This document shows, piece after piece, positions 28,109 to 37,053 of a stretch of 64,000 bases of DNA; position 1 is the stretch's first letter, and every line of letters starts with the position of its first letter. This stretch comes from Luteolibacter flavescens (GTDB lineage: Bacteria; Verrucomicrobiota; Verrucomicrobiia; Verrucomicrobiales; Akkermansiaceae). The position numbers were made by a program, and so were the translations under genes. Where the stretch lies: assembly GCF_025950085.1 (NCBI RefSeq), contig NZ_JAPDDS010000005.1, forward strand, positions 372,001 to 436,000, in the 5' to 3' direction. The notes below the pieces were generated by a model. The model was not told the origin of the DNA. It saw only the letters and a list, made by a program, of their open reading frames with translations, and made no database searches.

Positions 28109-28425
28109 CCGATCAACCCTGGTTTTTGCCTGCCGCCTTTGGTGCGGTGCTGTCCCTGCAACTCGTGCTGCTGGTCATCCTGCTGCGGCTTTCCTCGCGG
28201 GTCTCCGGCCTGTCGCGGCAGATCGCCCCGCCCGCCTCGTCACCCGCGGCCCAGGAGCTTGCGGAGCGGAAGGAAGCGACCGGCGAGCAGAAGAAGTTGT
28301 TCGCGGAATTCATCGCCGAGGATCCTTCGCGGAGCGACCTTCCGAAGAAGGAGCAGTTCGCGGAATTCCGCAAATGGCGCGACCGCAAGGGCCTGAATTG
28401 GAAGGGCTCGGGAGACGCGGTCTGA
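28105..28425 (+). CDS. Small single-pass membrane protein, function unknown
   Basis: A 106-residue protein with one N-terminal helix (PAAFGAVLSLQLVLLVILLR) and a highly charged soluble tail (AERKEATGEQKKLFAEFIAE, FAEFRKWRDRKGLNWKGSGD). The ATG lies within the last codons of the secreted trypsin (ATGA overlap), so translation is coupled and a role with that protease is plausible though not shown. The repeated L/QFAEF segments (KKLFAEFIAED, KEQFAEFRKW) look like two copies of a short helix. No family recognised. Confidence 0.6.
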   Translation: MTDQPWFLPAAFGAVLSLQLVLLVILLRLSSRVSGLSRQIAPPASSPAAQELAERKEATGEQKKLFAEFIAEDPSRSDLPKKEQFAEFRKWRDRKGLNWKGSGDAV

Positions 28426-28442
28426 CCTTTCCACCCGCCTGG

Positions 28443-28478
28443 AAAAAAGAAGGGAACGACGGTTGCCCGCCGTTCCCT
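28443..28478 (-). terminator. Rho-independent terminator after the EF-hand gene
   Basis: On the minus strand a 12-bp stem (AGGGAACGGCGG with CCGtCGTTCCCT, one mismatch, 4-base loop) is followed by a T-rich run (AAAAAAGA on the plus strand). It ends the transcript of the EF-hand gene and lies between two convergent genes. Confidence 0.8.
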
Positions 28479-28503
28479 CGCATGATGCGCAAACTGCTGG
28501 ATA

Positions 28504-29199
28504 TCAGAGCACAGGCTGCACCTTCGGTGCGCCCGGGTTCCACTCGTCGCGGGTGAGGACGCCGTTGTCGTCGGAGTCTTCCTTCGCGAACTTCTTGGCC
28601 ACGGTGGTTTCCTTGGCGTTCTTCGGGAAGGTCAGGGCGAACTCGGCCATGGTGAGTTCGTCGTTGTTGTCGCGGTCGGCGAGGTCGAACTTGTAGTACT
28701 TCGCGCCTTCCGGGCCCTTTGCCTTGCCCTTCTTGTAGAGCGTCCACTCCGCGAGGGAGAGGCCGTTGCTTTCATCGGCGTCAGCCTTGAGGAAGCGCTT
28801 GATGATCTCGATGGGGACGGTGTTGCCGAAGGTGTCGTAGAACTCCTCGAGGCTGATCGAGCCGTTGCTGTTTTCGTCAGCGGCGGCGAAGGAGATCTCT
28901 TCCTTCGTCGGCGGCTCGATTTCGCCGACGGCGATGAGGTACTCGTTCAGGGAGATAAGTCCCGAGCGGTCGGTGTCAGCCTTCTTGAAGGAGCGCTTGA
29001 TCTTCTGGTTGGAGGTTCCTTCCGGCAGGGTCGTGGTGTACTCCTCGACGGTCAGGCCACCGGATTCATCCGTATCGGCTTCGTTGAAGTCGATGGTACC
29101 CGGGCTCAGAACGAGTCCAGCGAAGGCAGCTCCACTGAAGGTGAGAGCGACAGCGGCGGTGCGCAGGCCGCTGATAAGGGTGCTGTTACGATTGGTCAT
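28504..29199 (-). CDS. Exported protein with six EF-hand calcium loops
   Basis: A 231-residue protein with signal peptide MTNRNSTLISGLRTAAVALT ending in GAAFA. Six EF-hand loops follow at regular spacing: ADTDESGGLTVEEY, ADTDRSGLISLNEY, ADENSNGSISLEEF, ADADESNGLSLAEW, ADRDNNDELTMAEF and EDSDDNGVLTRDEW. All keep the acidic 1/3/5 and 12 positions, so calcium binding is likely. Outside the cytoplasm such proteins may buffer Ca2+ or bind matrix or partner proteins. An ATG 15 bases upstream adds MQHNT. It faces the ACIII operon across a long intergenic region and has its own terminator. Confidence 0.85.
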   Translation of the reverse strand: MTNRNSTLISGLRTAAVALTFSGAAFAGLVLSPGTIDFNEADTDESGGLTVEEYTTTLPEGTSNQKIKRSFKKADTDRSGLISLNEYLIAVGEIEPPTKEEISFAAADENSNGSISLEEFYDTFGNTVPIEIIKRFLKADADESNGLSLAEWTLYKKGKAKGPEGAKYYKFDLADRDNNDELTMAEFALTFPKNAKETTVAKKFAKEDSDDNGVLTRDEWNPGAPKVQPVL

Positions 29200-29214
29200 G
29201 GTATTGTGCTGCAT

Positions 29215-30004
29215 CTTGCGGATGCGACGTGCGGGCTATCCGCACATGTGTGGGGCGAGCAAGAGAAATTCCCGGAAAGAAGATGAATTCACACGATTTT
29301 CATAATCCAATGTGACACAATTGTTGATCGACATGGTTGGAATCTGTTAGATGAGTTGAGGGCGGAGTGATCGCCGGTCATCGGTTGCGGTGAGCGCGAT
29401 CCATGTGGATCAATGGCTTGTCTCCATTACACGGCTCCCCTACACACCCTACATGGAGGCCTTACACGACTTCCGTGATGCGGTACGAGCTGCCGTGGCG
29501 AATTTGGCGGCGGATTTCACAGCTTTTGCTTCGCGGTGGTCTGTCCGGGCCGTCTGGTCGCATCAGTCACGAAGGGGTGTCGGAAACGCGTGGGAGGAAA
29601 AAGGGAGTTCCTAGGGGAGGGGAGAGGCTTCCGGTCTTGGCGATTTCCCGATCTCGCCCGGGATTTTCCGTGTCATCGGCCCGCGAATGGGTCGGAAAAG
29701 CGGTGATCGTCCCGTGAGAACCATCGGGTAGTGCGCAGGCGCGCATTCGGTCCCCGGCCCCCTTCTTATAATAGGAAGCGACTCTTGCCGGGGCGGATTC
29801 CAGCCTGATCCGGTCGTCCGCAATTGGGGTTGCGCAGGTTTTTTGGAATTCTATCCGTTTTTCCGGTTGCCAGTGCCGAGAGCGGTTTGCAGACTCCGCG
29901 CCCGCGCCGCCAGATCCCCACGGAATGGGTCGCGAAAGAGCTTGTGAAAAATTTCACAAGCGCCCTAAATTTCCTCGCCGAGCACGAACAGACGCACCTA
30001 CGTC
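29215..30004. other. 790-bp intergenic region upstream of the ACIII operon
   Basis: No convincing gene: short frames in it have no homologous motif or ribosome site. Contents worth listing are TACAC/TACAT motifs at 29428, 29441, 29450 and 29463 (spacing 13, 9, 13, so two 22-bp repeats); a TATAAT at 29767-29772 on the plus strand without a good -35; and the CRP/FNR-type palindrome at 29940-29961 close to actA. It must hold the promoters of the operon and of the divergent EF-hand gene. Confidence 0.6.
29940..29971 (+). promoter_or_regulatory. CRP/FNR-type palindrome overlapping a possible actA promoter
   Basis: GCTTGTGAAA and TTTCACAAGC form a perfect 10-bp inverted repeat around AA. Inside it is an exact TGTGA-N6-TCACA, the CRP/FNR superfamily consensus, centred near 29950. 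TTGTGA (29942) and TAAATT (29966) are 18 bp apart and could be a -35/-10 pair, which would put the transcription start about 27 bp before the actA ATG at 30005. In that case the palindrome covers the -35 and a repressor role is as likely as activation. No Crp/Fnr gene is in this window. Confidence 0.6.
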
Positions 30005-30724
30005 ATGGCCAATTTCTTCCCTCGCTGGACCAATTTGCTGCCGCTGAAAATCGCCGTTTGTGCCGGTTCGGTCGCGGTTGGAGCGGTGTTTGCAGTTTCT
30101 TACTACGCGACGCCAAAGACCCTCGTGGAGGGCTATCAGCCGTCGCAGCCGATTCCCTTCTCCCACAAGATCCACGTGGACCAGCTCGGCCTCGACTGCC
30201 GCTACTGCCACTCCTTCGTGGATGTGTCCGGCACCTCGAATGTCCCGACGAACAATACCTGCTGGAACTGCCACCAGCACGTCGCCAAGGACAGCCCGAA
30301 GCTCCAGCCGCTGCGTGACCGCATGATCGATCCCGATCCGACCGACCCGTCGAAGCGTCACCCGGACTTCGGCAAGCCGATCGAGTGGGTCCGCATCCAT
30401 AAGACGCCGGACTACGTGTATTTCAACCACTCCGCGCACGTGAATCGCGGCATCTCCTGCCAGAGCTGCCACGGTCGGGTGGACCAGATGGAAGTCGTTT
30501 ACCAGGAGCACAGCCTCTCGATGGGCTGGTGCCTCGACTGCCACCGCGAGCCTGAGAAGCACCTGCGGCCGCTCGAGGAAGTCTACAACCTGAAGTACAG
30601 CGACGCCGACGTCTCGAAGTACACCAAGGACGCCGGGGTGAAGACCACCCAGGACCTCGGCCTGAAGCTCAAGGAGCACTGGAAGATCGCACCGAAGGAA
30701 AGCTGCGCGACCTGCCACCACTGA
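30005..30724 (+). CDS. actA: ACIII subunit ActA, pentaheme cytochrome c
   Basis: A 239-residue membrane-anchored cytochrome of alternative complex III, the quinol:cytochrome c (or oxidase) oxidoreductase that replaces bc1. One N-terminal helix (about 15-33) anchors it. Five CXXCH sites are at 65-69, 86-90, 152-156, 176-180 and 234-238, the last at the extreme C-terminus. The family block KPIEWVRIHKTPDYVYFNHS with AHVNRGISC is intact. First gene of the operon; actB begins 70 bp downstream. There is no Shine-Dalgarno before the ATG. Confidence 0.95.
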   Translation: MANFFPRWTNLLPLKIAVCAGSVAVGAVFAVSYYATPKTLVEGYQPSQPIPFSHKIHVDQLGLDCRYCHSFVDVSGTSNVPTNNTCWNCHQHVAKDSPKLQPLRDRMIDPDPTDPSKRHPDFGKPIEWVRIHKTPDYVYFNHSAHVNRGISCQSCHGRVDQMEVVYQEHSLSMGWCLDCHREPEKHLRPLEEVYNLKYSDADVSKYTKDAGVKTTQDLGLKLKEHWKIAPKESCATCHH

Positions 30725-30793
30725 TCCGATCCGCCCGCTCTTCCGTTTCTTTTTTCATCCCCTTTCCGCAATCCCGCCCGCCCGCACTAGCCC

Positions 30794-33700
30794 ATGAGCA
30801 AACGCATCTGGCAACATCCCGAAGTCCCCGCCGGTGAAACCACCGTCTCTTGGCGTGGCGTCGGCCAGCTCGAGGACACCCCGGCCTTCCGCACGTGGAT
30901 GGAGCGCGAATTCCCGCAGGGAGTCGCGGAAATGAACAACCAGGAGGACGCCGAGACCTCGCGCCGTTCCTTCCTGAAGCTCATGGGTGCCTCGACGGCG
31001 CTGGCCGGCTTCGGCCTCGCTGCCTGCCGCCGCCCGGAAAGCTACATCGTCCCTTACAACAAGGCGCCCGAGTGGGTCATCCCCGGCAAGGCGACCTACT
31101 ACGCATCCAGCCGCCCGTCCGCCTCCGGCGCGGTGCCGCTGGTGGTGACTACCTTCGAAGGCCGTCCGACCAAGCTGGCTCCGAACAGCCTGCATCCGGA
31201 CATTTGCGGCACGGATTCCTTCACCCAAGCCTCCATCCTCGACCTATACTCGCCATCGCGCTCGCGCAAGACCCTGAAACAGGGAAAGCCGGTCGCCCGT
31301 GGTGAATTCGAGGCCGTGCTGGCCACCCTGGCCGCCGACAAGGCTGCGAAGATCGGCTTCGTCTTCGGTGAAGACGTCTCCCCGACCCGCGCCCGCTTGG
31401 CCAAGGAGCTGGTGGCGAAATTCCCCGCCGCGCAGTTCTACAGCTACGAGGCACTCACCAGCGCGTCGCCCTTCCTCGGCGACGGCGTCCGCCCGGTGGC
31501 GGATTTCTCGAAGGCCGACCGGGTGCTCGCGCTCGATTGCGACTTCGCCTCGCTCGATTTCCACGGCTCCACCATCCCGTTCTTCCAGCGCCGCAAGCCT
31601 GAGGGCGGAGACTACTCGAAGAAGCCGGATGCCGCGGCGATGAACCGCATGTATGCCATCGAGAGCGCCTTCTCGCTCACCGGTGGCATGGCGGATCACC
31701 GCCTGCGCGTGAAGCCGAGCCAGATCGCCGGCATCACCGCCTACATCGCCGCCGCCCTCGGCGTCTCGCAGGTCACGCCTTCCGAGGCCACCACGGATGA
31801 GAAGGTCATTTCCTGGCTGAAGCCGCTGGTCGCCGACCTGCAGGGTGCCGGATCGAAGGCGATCGTGCTCGCCGGTTCGCGTCTGCCGGAAGGCATCCGC
31901 ATCCTGGCTGCCGCGATCAATGAGAAGCTGGGCAACACCGGCGAAGGCAAGGCCCTCCGCTACGTCCGCACCGAGAACGAAGGCTTCGGCGACATCGCCA
32001 AGCTCAAGGCGGATCTCGACGGCGGCACGCTCGACACCCTCTTCCTCCTCACCCCGGGCAACCCCGTCCTCGATGCCCCGGCCGATCTGAAGATCGCCGA
32101 GTCCTTTGCCAAGGCGAAGACCGTGATCCACCTCGGCGAGCGCACCGACGCCACCGCCCGTGCCGCCACCTGGCACGTGCCCGCCAGCCACTACCTCGAG
32201 AGTTGGTCGGACGCCCGCACCGTGAACGGTGTCTACACCGTGGTGCAGCCGATGATCCTGCCGCTCTACGACGAGTGCGCGAGCGAGCTGGAAATCCTCT
32301 CCGCCCTGCTGACCGACGAGGGCAAGCTCGTCACCGGCGAAGGCGAGGCCGGCGCTCCTTCCCCCGCCTACACCGAGGTCAAGAAGACCTTCGCGGCGGT
32401 CGGCGGCAAGAGCACCGAGGCCTGGCGCAAGCTCCTGCGCGATGGCTTCCAGCCCGGCACTTCCTACGAGACCGCTTCCGTCACGCTGCCTGCGGGCAAG
32501 GTGACCCTGCCGACCGCTTCGGCTGAAGGCCTTGAGGTCGTCTTCGCGACCGACGCCTCCGTTTACGACGGCCGCTGGATCGACAACGGCTGGCTGCAGG
32601 AAGCTCCCGATCCGATTTCCAAGCTTTGCTGGGACAATGCCGCGCTCATCGCGCCGCAGACCGCAAAGGACCTCGGTCTCTATGACGAGATCGTGGCACT
32701 GGAGCACAAGCGCGCCGGCGTCGGCGAGGACGGCGAAGGCGAGCACCGCACCGGTCCGGTCATCCGCATCAAGCTGAATGGCGCGGAACTGGAAATCGCG
32801 GTGATGATTTCCTTCGGCCAGTCCGAAAACACCATCGTCCTCCCGCTCGGCTACGGCCAGGGCTTCGATGACGAGGACAAGTTCAACCGCGGACCGAAGC
32901 ACACCGGCACCACCGGTCAGGTCGGCATGAATTCCGGCTTCAATGCCTACCCGCTGCGCACCACCGCCACCTCCTACTACGCCACCGGCGCGGTCGTGGA
33001 GAATGCGAACAAGCGCTACCCGCTGGCCGTGATCCAGGAGCACCACGCCATGTATGGCCGTGCGCTCGCCCGCGAGATCTCGACCATCGACTCCGGTGAC
33101 CACAAGGGCGGCTTCGAGGAGCAGCTCCACAATGTGAAGCTTCAAGGCAACGACGGCCACGCGCCGCCGAACATCTCCCTCTACAAGCAGGAAGGCGTGA
33201 AGGGCGCGGATGGCAAGCCCACCCCGCACCTCAGCGACAAGCTGCACCAGTGGGCCATGACGGTGGACCTGTCCTCCTGCATGGGCTGCAATGCCTGCCT
33301 CATCGCCTGCCAGGCCGAGAACAACATCCCGATCGTCGGCAAGCAGCAGGTCGCCATGGGCCGCGAGATGCACTGGGTCCGCATGGACCGCTACTACGCG
33401 ATCGACAAGGAGAACACCTTCGACCCGGGCAACCCGGAGCTCATCTGCCAGCCGGTCTCCTGCGTGCAGTGCGAGAGCGCCCCGTGCGAAACCGTCTGCC
33501 CGGTGAATGCCACGGTCCACACCGAGGACGGCCTGAATGCGATGGCCTACAACCGCTGCATCGGCACCCGCTACTGCGCGAACAACTGCCCCTACAAGGC
33601 ACGCCGCTTCAACTTCTTCGACTACAACAAGCGCAACCCGCTCGTCGCCCACAACCTCTACAAGGGTCCTCTCGGCGAGAAGCAGGTCGGCACCGCGCCG

Positions 33701-34123
33701 CACCTCCAGCGCAACCCGAACGTCACCGTCCGCATGCGCGGCGTGATGGAAAAGTGCACCTACTGCGTGCAGCGCCTGAAGGATGCCGTCATCCGCCAGA
33801 AGCGCGGCCAGAAGCAGGAGGCCCTGCTCTCCGGCAAGGCATCCCCGGACTCCGGCGTCACCGAGAACACGCTGCGTGTCTCCGTCGATGGCCTGCGGGT
33901 CGCGTGCCAGGAGGCCTGCCCGGCCGGTGGCATCGAATTCGGCAACCTTCTCGATGGTGACAAGTCGGCGATGAACCGCGCCAAGGCGAGCGAGCGCAAC
34001 TACGACCTGCTCCACTACATCGGCACCAAGCCGCGCACCAGCTACCTGGCCCGCGTCAAGAACCCGAATGCGCAGATGCCGGACTCCAAGTTCGTCGGCA
34101 AAGCCACCATCCACATGCACTGA
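30794..34123 (+). CDS. actB: ACIII subunit ActB, molybdopterin-fold and iron-sulfur fusion
   Basis: A 1109-residue periplasmic subunit. A Tat-like signal with RRSFLKL (residues 57-63) ends in a possible lipobox (GLAAC, C78). The middle part has the CISM/DMSO reductase-like fold of ActB, which lacks molybdenum in characterised complexes. The C-terminal ferredoxin part carries the cysteine clusters CMGCNACLIACQ (829 on), CVQCESAPCETVCP (890 on), CIGTRYCANNCPYKARRFNF and CTYC...CQEACP, giving four Fe-S centres. It transfers electrons from ActC toward hemes of ActA/ActE. Length is slightly above the usual 950-1050. Confidence 0.95.
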   Translation: MSKRIWQHPEVPAGETTVSWRGVGQLEDTPAFRTWMEREFPQGVAEMNNQEDAETSRRSFLKLMGASTALAGFGLAACRRPESYIVPYNKAPEWVIPGKATYYASSRPSASGAVPLVVTTFEGRPTKLAPNSLHPDICGTDSFTQASILDLYSPSRSRKTLKQGKPVARGEFEAVLATLAADKAAKIGFVFGEDVSPTRARLAKELVAKFPAAQFYSYEALTSASPFLGDGVRPVADFSKADRVLALDCDFASLDFHGSTIPFFQRRKPEGGDYSKKPDAAAMNRMYAIESAFSLTGGMADHRLRVKPSQIAGITAYIAAALGVSQVTPSEATTDEKVISWLKPLVADLQGAGSKAIVLAGSRLPEGIRILAAAINEKLGNTGEGKALRYVRTENEGFGDIAKLKADLDGGTLDTLFLLTPGNPVLDAPADLKIAESFAKAKTVIHLGERTDATARAATWHVPASHYLESWSDARTVNGVYTVVQPMILPLYDECASELEILSALLTDEGKLVTGEGEAGAPSPAYTEVKKTFAAVGGKSTEAWRKLLRDGFQPGTSYETASVTLPAGKVTLPTASAEGLEVVFATDASVYDGRWIDNGWLQEAPDPISKLCWDNAALIAPQTAKDLGLYDEIVALEHKRAGVGEDGEGEHRTGPVIRIKLNGAELEIAVMISFGQSENTIVLPLGYGQGFDDEDKFNRGPKHTGTTGQVGMNSGFNAYPLRTTATSYYATGAVVENANKRYPLAVIQEHHAMYGRALAREISTIDSGDHKGGFEEQLHNVKLQGNDGHAPPNISLYKQEGVKGADGKPTPHLSDKLHQWAMTVDLSSCMGCNACLIACQAENNIPIVGKQQVAMGREMHWVRMDRYYAIDKENTFDPGNPELICQPVSCVQCESAPCETVCPVNATVHTEDGLNAMAYNRCIGTRYCANNCPYKARRFNFFDYNKRNPLVAHNLYKGPLGEKQVGTAPHLQRNPNVTVRMRGVMEKCTYCVQRLKDAVIRQKRGQKQEALLSGKASPDSGVTENTLRVSVDGLRVACQEACPAGGIEFGNLLDGDKSAMNRAKASERNYDLLHYIGTKPRTSYLARVKNPNAQMPDSKFVGKATIHMH

Positions 34124-34168
34124 TCCCGGTCAGTCCCACGAGTTCAGTCTTTCTTCTTCCTCTCGATC

Positions 34169-35662
34169 ATGGCCACTGCCACCGAACACGCGCCGAGCAC
34201 TCCCCGCCAGGGACCGAAACTTCCGGTCCTGGAGCGCGAGAAGCTGATTCTCAACGGCCGCTCCTACCACTGGATCACCGAGCGCATCTGCAGCGTGGTG
34301 GAGAATCGCCAGCCCTTCCTCTGGTGGCTGCTCTTCATCCCGTCCGCCATCATCGCGGCACTGGGCGTCGGCCTCGGCCTGACCTACCTCGTCTCGACCG
34401 GTGTCGGCGTCTGGGGCATGTCGAACCGCGTCTTCTGGGGCTGGGACATCACGAACTTCGTGTTCTGGATCGGTATCGGCCACGCCGGCACCCTGATCTC
34501 CGCCGTGCTCTTCCTGACGCGGCAAAACTGGCGAACGTCCATCAACCGCGCGGCGGAGGCGATGACCATCTTCGCCGTGATGTGCGCCGGTATCTTCCCG
34601 GCCTTCCACGTCGGCCGTGTTTGGATGGCGTGGTTCCTCGCGCCGATCCCGAATGCCAACTCGATCTGGCAGAACTTCAAGTCGCCGCTGCTGTGGGACG
34701 TCTTCGCCGTCTCGACCTACTTCACCATCTCGCTGATCTTCTGGTTCATCGGCATGGTGCCGGACCTCGCGACCATCCGCGACCGCTGCAAGCCCGGCCT
34801 GCGCAAGACCCTCTACGGCATCTTCTCCCTCGGCTGGCGCGGCGGCAACCGTCAGTGGAGCCACTATGAAATGGCCTACCTGCTCCTGGCGGCCCTTTCC
34901 ACCCCGCTGGTGCTCTCGGTGCACTCCATCGTGTCCTTCGACTTCGCCACCTCGGTGGTCCCCGGCTGGCACACCACCATCTTCCCGCCCTACTTCGTCG
35001 CAGGCGCCATCTTCGGTGGCTTCGCGATGGTGCTCACCATCATGGTCCCCGCTCGCCAGCTCTACGGCCTGCACGACGTGATCACGATGAAGCACATCGA
35101 CAACATGGCGAAGATCATCCTGCTCACGGGCACGATCGTCGGCTACGCCTACCTGATGGAGCTCTTCGTCGCCTACTACTCGGGCGCGCTCTACGAGATG
35201 GAGGCCTTCCGCATCCGTATCACCGGTCCTTACTGGTGGGCTTACGTCTCGATGATGTTCTGCAACGTGATCGCCCCGCAGGTCTTCTGGTGGAAGGCAT
35301 GCCGCGAGAACCTCTGGGTCATCATGATCGTCGCCATGCTCGTGAACATCGGCATGTGGTTCGAGCGCTTCGTCATCATCGTCACCACGCTGACCCGCAT
35401 GTTCCTGCCGGGCGACTGGAAGACCTACTCGCCGAGCTTCGTGGAGATCTTCCTCTTCGTGGGAACCATCGGCATGTTCCTCACGCTCTTCCTGCTCTTC
35501 CTCCGCTTCCTGCCTTGCATCAACATCGCGGAAGTGAAGTGGACCCTCCGCGAGTCCGACCCGCATTTCGACGATCACCACGACCACCCGGACCACGGCG
35601 TCGCCGTCGAGGAGGCATACCAGCACGAGCTGCACTCGAAGGCCACCGAGGCCAAAGCGTGA
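34169..35662 (+). CDS. actC: ACIII subunit ActC (NrfD/PsrC-like)
   Basis: A 497-residue integral membrane protein with about ten helices of the NrfD/PsrC family; it holds the quinol-binding site and probable proton half-channels. Recognisable blocks: [73 protein letters not shown] and [20 protein letters not shown]. The C-terminus is His/Asp-rich ([10 protein letters not shown]), possibly metal-binding. Preceded by the pyrimidine-rich leader TCTTTCTTCTTCCTCTC instead of a ribosome site. Confidence 0.95.
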   Translation: MATATEHAPSTPRQGPKLPVLEREKLILNGRSYHWITERICSVVENRQPFLWWLLFIPSAIIAALGVGLGLTYLVSTGVGVWGMSNRVFWGWDITNFVFWIGIGHAGTLISAVLFLTRQNWRTSINRAAEAMTIFAVMCAGIFPAFHVGRVWMAWFLAPIPNANSIWQNFKSPLLWDVFAVSTYFTISLIFWFIGMVPDLATIRDRCKPGLRKTLYGIFSLGWRGGNRQWSHYEMAYLLLAALSTPLVLSVHSIVSFDFATSVVPGWHTTIFPPYFVAGAIFGGFAMVLTIMVPARQLYGLHDVITMKHIDNMAKIILLTGTIVGYAYLMELFVAYYSGALYEMEAFRIRITGPYWWAYVSMMFCNVIAPQVFWWKACRENLWVIMIVAMLVNIGMWFERFVIIVTTLTRMFLPGDWKTYSPSFVEIFLFVGTIGMFLTLFLLFLRFLPCINIAEVKWTLRESDPHFDDHHDHPDHGVAVEEAYQHELHSKATEAKA

Positions 35663-35702
35663 TCCCCTGCACACCGGAACTTCTTACTTGGCACTTCCAA
35701 CA

Positions 35703-36296
35703 GTGAGTACTACCCGCAAACGCGTTTACGGTTACCTGGCCGAATTCGGCAGCGCCTCCGCCCTCTACAAGGCCGCGGAAAAGGTGCGCGACGCCGGCTA
35801 CCGCAAATGGGACTGCCACACGCCCTATCCCGTGCACGGCCTCGACGCCGCCATGGGCATGAAGCGCTCCATCCTGCCGTGGTTCGTCTTCTGCGGCGGC
35901 ACCCTCGGTCTCCTCACCGGCTTCTTCCTCGCCTCCGCCACCCAGACCGAGATCTGGGGCTGGATCCCGGGCCTGACGAAAGCCATCGAGAGCTACCCGA
36001 CCGTGGTGCAGGCGAAGCCCGCGAACATCTTCACCGTCCCGGCCTTCTTCCCGATCATGTTCGAGCTGACGATCCTGTTCTCGGGATTCACGACGCTCTT
36101 CGGCCTGCTCGCGCTGATGAAGCTGCCGCGCCTGAATCACCCGCTCTTCGCGAGCCGCCAGTTCCACCGCGCGACCGACGATGCGTTCTTCATCGCCGTC
36201 GAGGCCCGCGACCCGAAATTCAACCAAGAAGGCACCCGCCAACTCCTCGAGGAGATCGGCGGCAAGAGCATCGAACTCGTCGAAGAAGAGGACTGA
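35703..36296 (+). CDS. actD: ACIII subunit ActD (DUF3341)
   Basis: A 197-residue membrane protein with two central helices (about 60-80 and 113-140) and soluble ends; the start VYGYLAEFGSASALYKAAEK with VRDAGYRKWDCHTPYPVHGL is the ActD/DUF3341 pattern. No cofactor. It sits on the membrane domain between ActC and ActF. I take the GTG at 35703 (STTRKRVYG) as start; a TTG 15 bases upstream is in frame (ALPTVSTTRK). Overlap with actC is none (gap 40). Confidence 0.9.
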   Translation: MSTTRKRVYGYLAEFGSASALYKAAEKVRDAGYRKWDCHTPYPVHGLDAAMGMKRSILPWFVFCGGTLGLLTGFFLASATQTEIWGWIPGLTKAIESYPTVVQAKPANIFTVPAFFPIMFELTILFSGFTTLFGLLALMKLPRLNHPLFASRQFHRATDDAFFIAVEARDPKFNQEGTRQLLEEIGGKSIELVEEED

Positions 36297-36341
36297 TCCT
36301 CGGATTCCAGATCACCGGTTCCCCATTTCAGATCTCCAGTC

Positions 36342-37040
36342 GTGAAATACTTCTTCCTCGCTTACGCGATCATCGCCGCGCTCTTCATCGGCCTCATGCC
36401 GGTGCGTGGCAGCAAGTCCCCGGACACGCCGATCCGGCTGTTCCCGGACATGGACGAGCAGGACAAGCTCAAGCCCCAGAAGCCGAGCGAGTTCTTCGCC
36501 GATGGCCAAGGCGCGCGCTTGCCCGTCCACGGCACCCAGGCACTCGGTCTGAATCCGGAAGGCCTGAAGGAATTCGGCGGCATCCCCGAGCTTGAGTTCG
36601 GCGGCCCCGTCAGCCACCTCGCCACCGGCGGCATCGAGGACTACTTCGCCAATGGCATGCCGGAAGAGCTCCACCTCACGAACGAGAACGTGGGCGCCTT
36701 CCTCAAGCGCGGTGAAGAATCCTTCAACGTCAACTGCGCGATCTGCCACGGCAAGTCGGGCGACGGACAGGGCATGACCAGTCATTTCGGCATCCCCGGC
36801 ATTGCCAATCTCACGCAGGACACCTACGCGCAGGCCGTCTACCCGGACGGCCGCCTCTTCCACGTGATCTCCGAGGGCAAGGGCAACATGGCCGCCTACA
36901 AGCACAACATCGCCCTGCGCGACCGTTGGGCGATCGTCGCCTACGTCCGCGCCCTGCAACTCGCACGCAAGGCACCTTACGACGTCGTGAAGGATGTCTT
37001 CGACAAGGCCGTCCCCGCAGCGCCCGCGCAAGCCCAGTAA
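36342..37040 (+). CDS. actE: ACIII subunit ActE, monoheme cytochrome c
   Basis: A 232-residue cytochrome with an N-terminal membrane helix (MKYFFLAYAIIAALFIGLMP). One heme site, CAICHGKSGDGQGMT, lies near residue 132; the axial Met is probably in GNMAAYKHNI, and the domain ends IVAYVRALQLARKAPYD. A GTG codon is the start. ActE is one of the two cytochromes that pass electrons out of the complex. The proline-alanine tail (VPAAPAQAQ) may be a flexible linker. Confidence 0.93.
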   Translation: MKYFFLAYAIIAALFIGLMPVRGSKSPDTPIRLFPDMDEQDKLKPQKPSEFFADGQGARLPVHGTQALGLNPEGLKEFGGIPELEFGGPVSHLATGGIEDYFANGMPEELHLTNENVGAFLKRGEESFNVNCAICHGKSGDGQGMTSHFGIPGIANLTQDTYAQAVYPDGRLFHVISEGKGNMAAYKHNIALRDRWAIVAYVRALQLARKAPYDVVKDVFDKAVPAAPAQAQ

Positions 37041-37053
37041 TTCCCTTTCCCAG

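Noticed and set aside
29390..29717. Small plus-strand frames in the gap before actA
   Set aside because: No ribosome site, no motif and compositions (Arg/Ser/Gly-rich) typical of chance frames. The region is treated as intergenic.
31244..34120. 958-codon antisense frame opposite actB
   Set aside because: Mirror of the actB frame; low-complexity Val/Ala/Asp/Glu/Arg composition and no motif. ActB itself has all Fe-S cysteines.
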